NCBI GenBank assembly: GCA_013044415.1
Contig: JABEUO010000143.1
Coordinates: 1-8,833 of the forward strand
Direction of reading: 5' to 3'
From: Acidimicrobiaceae bacterium
Lineage (GTDB): Bacteria > Actinomycetota > Acidimicrobiia > Acidimicrobiales > Acidimicrobiaceae
DNA length: 8,833 nucleotides
In this document: positions 7,048 to 8,833 of the stretch, piece by piece
Layout of the letters: every line of letters starts with the position of its first letter
How positions within the stretch are numbered: the first letter of the stretch is position 1
The notes under the pieces: model-generated
Seen by the model: the letters and a program-made list of their open reading frames with translations, nothing else
Database searches by the model: none
Told to the model about the DNA's origin: nothing
Made by a program: the position numbers and the translations under genes

Positions 7048-7656
7048 GTGGAATCTTGCTCGGCTTGTGGTCTACCCCTCCCCAACACCTCTCAGACTTG
7101 CCCATTTTGTGGGCTTTCGCCCGATGGATCTGGGAGCTATCAATTGATCGGGGACAAAGATGGCTTCCACTGGTTGGCCGGAGAAACTGAGGTTGCGATA
7201 GCCGTTCCGCTCGACGACGTCTGGCAGATTAGGCACGCTTCCACTCACACCTCTCAGTTTTACTTAATCTCCCACCACCTAGAAGGCAAGGTCTCAACGG
7301 CTCTTCTCAACCGTGCTCTACAACCTTCCACAACTATGGTATTCAACCTTCCTTCTTCCAAACACGCACCGGTTTTCGCCAGAATCCAGACCGCAGACGG
7401 TCGGTCGAGAATGGCAATGAAAGTCGATGGCCCAACGGGACTTCACCTTATCGACTCCTCAGGTGACGTAGTGCTAATTGGCTCGGCAAAAAATGGGCCA
7501 ATAGGTTCCGGCCTAGACGTACTAATAGTCAAGCCCATTCAAACCCTAATGCCCTATGGGATATTTGGCGTACTTCTAGCAATGCTACTTGCGCAAACTG
7601 CCCTGGAGGGTCACACCAACTATCCAGGCATCGGCACCCTTTCGAAGCCCAGCTAA
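7048..7656 (+). CDS. Unrecognised zinc-ribbon protein with C-terminal hydrophobic segment
   Basis: A 202-residue protein I cannot assign to a named family. The N-terminus is a zinc ribbon: C4 and C7 (CSAC) and C18 and C21 (CPFC), with ten residues between the pairs. The middle (about 30-165) looks like a beta-rich globular domain with alternating hydrophobic residues (YQLIGDKDGFHWLAG, FYLISHHLEGK, MKVDGPTGLHLIDSSGD), loosely like a two-copy beta-sheet fold. A hydrophobic segment at about 168-186 (GIFGVLLAMLLAQTAL) lies close to the C-terminus, with about 16 residues after it, so it may be a tail-anchored membrane protein with the ribbon in the cytoplasm, or the segment may be a buried helix. 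The GTG start at 7048 lacks a well-placed Shine-Dalgarno; the frame is open back to 6982 without a normal start codon. The gap to the LOG gene is 32 bp, so it is likely part of the fbiC-LOG operon. Confidence 0.7.
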   Translation: MESCSACGLPLPNTSQTCPFCGLSPDGSGSYQLIGDKDGFHWLAGETEVAIAVPLDDVWQIRHASTHTSQFYLISHHLEGKVSTALLNRALQPSTTMVFNLPSSKHAPVFARIQTADGRSRMAMKVDGPTGLHLIDSSGDVVLIGSAKNGPIGSGLDVLIVKPIQTLMPYGIFGVLLAMLLAQTALEGHTNYPGIGTLSKPS

Positions 7657-7726
7657 CCTACCGCGAACCATATCTACAAAACCTGCGATATCCTTGGTGG
7701 TCAAGCAGCTCTATGCTAAAGACGAC

Positions 7727-7732
7727 AGGGGG
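7727..7732 (+). promoter_or_regulatory. Strong ribosome binding site for diiron protein gene
   Basis: AGGGGG ends five bases before the ATG at 7738. It is the clearest purine-rich Shine-Dalgarno-like site in the window and fixes this start. With the 81-bp gap from the previous stop, it suggests that this gene is translated independently of the upstream genes. Confidence 0.6.
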
Positions 7733-7737
7733 TCCAA

Positions 7738-8833
7738 ATGGGGAAGAAGTCGTTTGTCGTACCCGTAGATAAAACAGGCTGGAAGCTACAAGATGGCTCC
7801 GGCGCTGTCCAGTTTAGCTGGGACTATGACTCGTCAAGGGAAAAACTGCTCAACCTCTACGATAAGGGTAAAAGGCGACAGTGGGATGCAAAGGTCAGAA
7901 TTGACTGGGGCCTTCAAATCGACCATGACAATCCTCTAGGAAGCTCCGACGATATGATCCCCCTTTTCGGATCCCCAATTTGGCCCAGGCTTTCACTAAA
8001 GGAGAAGGTTGATCTACGACGACACATTGTCGCCTGGCAATTTTCGCAATTTCTCCATGGCGAGCAAGGCGCGCTGATCTGCGCTTCCAAAATTGTCCAA
8101 ACTGTCCCAGAACTAGACGCCAAATACTATGCAGCTACCCAAGTATTCGATGAGGCCAGACATATGGAAGTCTACTCAACCTACCTGGACAAACTCGGCC
8201 TTGCCTATCCAATCAATCCAAACTTGAAATCTCTACTCGAAGACGTACTCACCGACTCCAGGTGGGACATGACATATCTGGGAATGCAGGTTCTTATCGA
8301 AGGTCTAGCCCTTGCGGCGTTTGGATTGATTAGAAACTTCACGACCAACGAGCTCGGTCGCACAATTACCGCCTATGTAATGCAGGACGAAGCGCGCCAT
8401 GTGGCATTTGGCAGGAATGCCCTGAAGGACTTCTACCCACAGCTTACCTCCAAAGAGAGACAGGAAAGGGAAGAATTTGCAGCAGAGGCTTGCCTTAGCA
8501 TGCGAGATCGATTTCTCTCTGAAGAGGTTTGGGATACCCTCGGCTACGACGTAGCCGAATGTGTCAAATGGATGAAGGAGTCGCCAGGACAGGTCCAATT
8601 TAGGTCATTTTTATTCATGCGGATCGTACCTATCCTGAAAGACATTGGTCTTTGGGGACCAACAATTAGAGAATCTTTCGAGAAGATGGGTGTAATTGGG
8701 TTCGCCGACACCAACATCGACGAAGTTATGAAAGACGATGAAACACAAGCCGAGGAATTCGACAGAAAACGGATTAGCCAGGTAGAAGAGACAATAGAGG
8801 CCGCCAAATCAGACTCAATAACCCTGATCAATA
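7738..8833 (+). CDS. Ferritin-like diiron carboxylate protein (R2-like), 3' end missing
   Basis: The frame is open for 365 codons and runs off the right edge. It carries the canonical ligand set of soluble dimetal-carboxylate four-helix proteins: E109 (FLHGEQGAL), E139 and H142 (FDEARH), E188 (LIEGLALAAF), E218 and H221 (DEARHVAFG). The two E-to-EXXH spacings are both 30 residues, as expected for paired helices of one four-helix bundle. The same ligand pattern is found in ribonucleotide reductase R2, R2-like ligand-binding oxidases, acyl-ACP desaturases and bacterial multicomponent monooxygenases. AurF-type N-oxygenases add a His four residues before the last EXXH Glu; here that position is V214, so AurF-type metal binding is not supported. 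No radical-carrying tyrosine can be assigned with confidence, and no R1 gene is next to it, so calling it nrdB/nrdF would be unjustified. It is probably a cytosolic oxidase or oxygenase of unknown substrate; no signal peptide is seen. The C-terminal region from about 325 is highly charged and probably helical. Confidence 0.82.
   Translation, partial: MGKKSFVVPVDKTGWKLQDGSGAVQFSWDYDSSREKLLNLYDKGKRRQWDAKVRIDWGLQIDHDNPLGSSDDMIPLFGSPIWPRLSLKEKVDLRRHIVAWQFSQFLHGEQGALICASKIVQTVPELDAKYYAATQVFDEARHMEVYSTYLDKLGLAYPINPNLKSLLEDVLTDSRWDMTYLGMQVLIEGLALAAFGLIRNFTTNELGRTITAYVMQDEARHVAFGRNALKDFYPQLTSKERQEREEFAAEACLSMRDRFLSEEVWDTLGYDVAECVKWMKESPGQVQFRSFLFMRIVPILKDIGLWGPTIRESFEKMGVIGFADTNIDEVMKDDETQAEEFDRKRISQVEETIEAAKSDSITLIN

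Noticed and set aside
7667..7698. Imperfect hairpin (ATATC/GATAT plus ACC/GGT) after the zinc-ribbon gene as a terminator
   Set aside because: The stem is weak and interrupted, the loop is 12 bases, and there is no T-run.
8305..8831. Two - strand frames of 95-97 codons at the right edge
   Set aside because: Both are antisense to the diiron protein, whose + frame carries all metal ligands and a strong ribosome binding site.
7738..8833. Annotation as ribonucleotide reductase beta subunit (nrdB/nrdF)
   Set aside because: The ligand pattern is shared by several diiron families. No R1 partner gene is visible and no radical tyrosine can be assigned.

Overview
The window reads as a compact stretch of bacterial chromosome with every convincing gene on the + strand. 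I infer an actinomycete-lineage organism (Actinomycetota). The best evidence is a single-chain CofG-CofH FO synthase (FbiC type), an arrangement typical of Actinobacteria. Supporting signs are an actinobacterial-style transaldolase, frequent GTG and TTG starts, and a short His-box desaturase. Base composition looks balanced by eye (near half G+C), lower than in most high-GC actinomycetes. That would fit a moderate-GC group such as some acidophilic Acidimicrobiia, but this placement is a guess from composition and gene content.

Layout. Positions 1-167 are a leader with small inverted repeats, possibly including the 3' end of an upstream gene. 168-908 encodes a membrane fatty acid desaturase with three His boxes. 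A non-coding gap of about 225 bp follows. 1134-2324 encodes a stand-alone FIST-domain protein, and 30 bp later 2355-3437 encodes transaldolase (non-oxidative pentose phosphate pathway). A gap of 210-250 bp holds one doubtful 55-codon ORF. 3690-5966 (or from 3648) encodes the fused FO synthase that makes the deazaflavin chromophore of coenzyme F420. Its stop codon overlaps the GTG start of a LOG-family Rossmann protein (5963-7015). 32 bp further on is an unrecognised protein with an N-terminal Cys4 zinc ribbon and a C-terminal hydrophobic segment (7048-7656). From 7738 a ferritin-like diiron carboxylate protein with the full E / EXXH / E / EXXH ligand set runs off the right edge.

How the genes may work together. 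FIST-tal and fbiC-LOG-zinc-ribbon look like two co-transcribed groups; the diiron gene may belong to the second or stand alone, having its own strong ribosome binding site. The cofactor (F420), the lipid desaturase and the diiron protein share a redox or oxygen-chemistry flavour, but a functional link is inference. I see no rRNA, tRNA, CRISPR array, insertion sequence, phage gene or integrase. The most interesting items are the tight FO synthase-LOG coupling with the unknown zinc-ribbon gene behind it, and the diiron protein of unassigned substrate. I do not see clear proof of a wholly new system.
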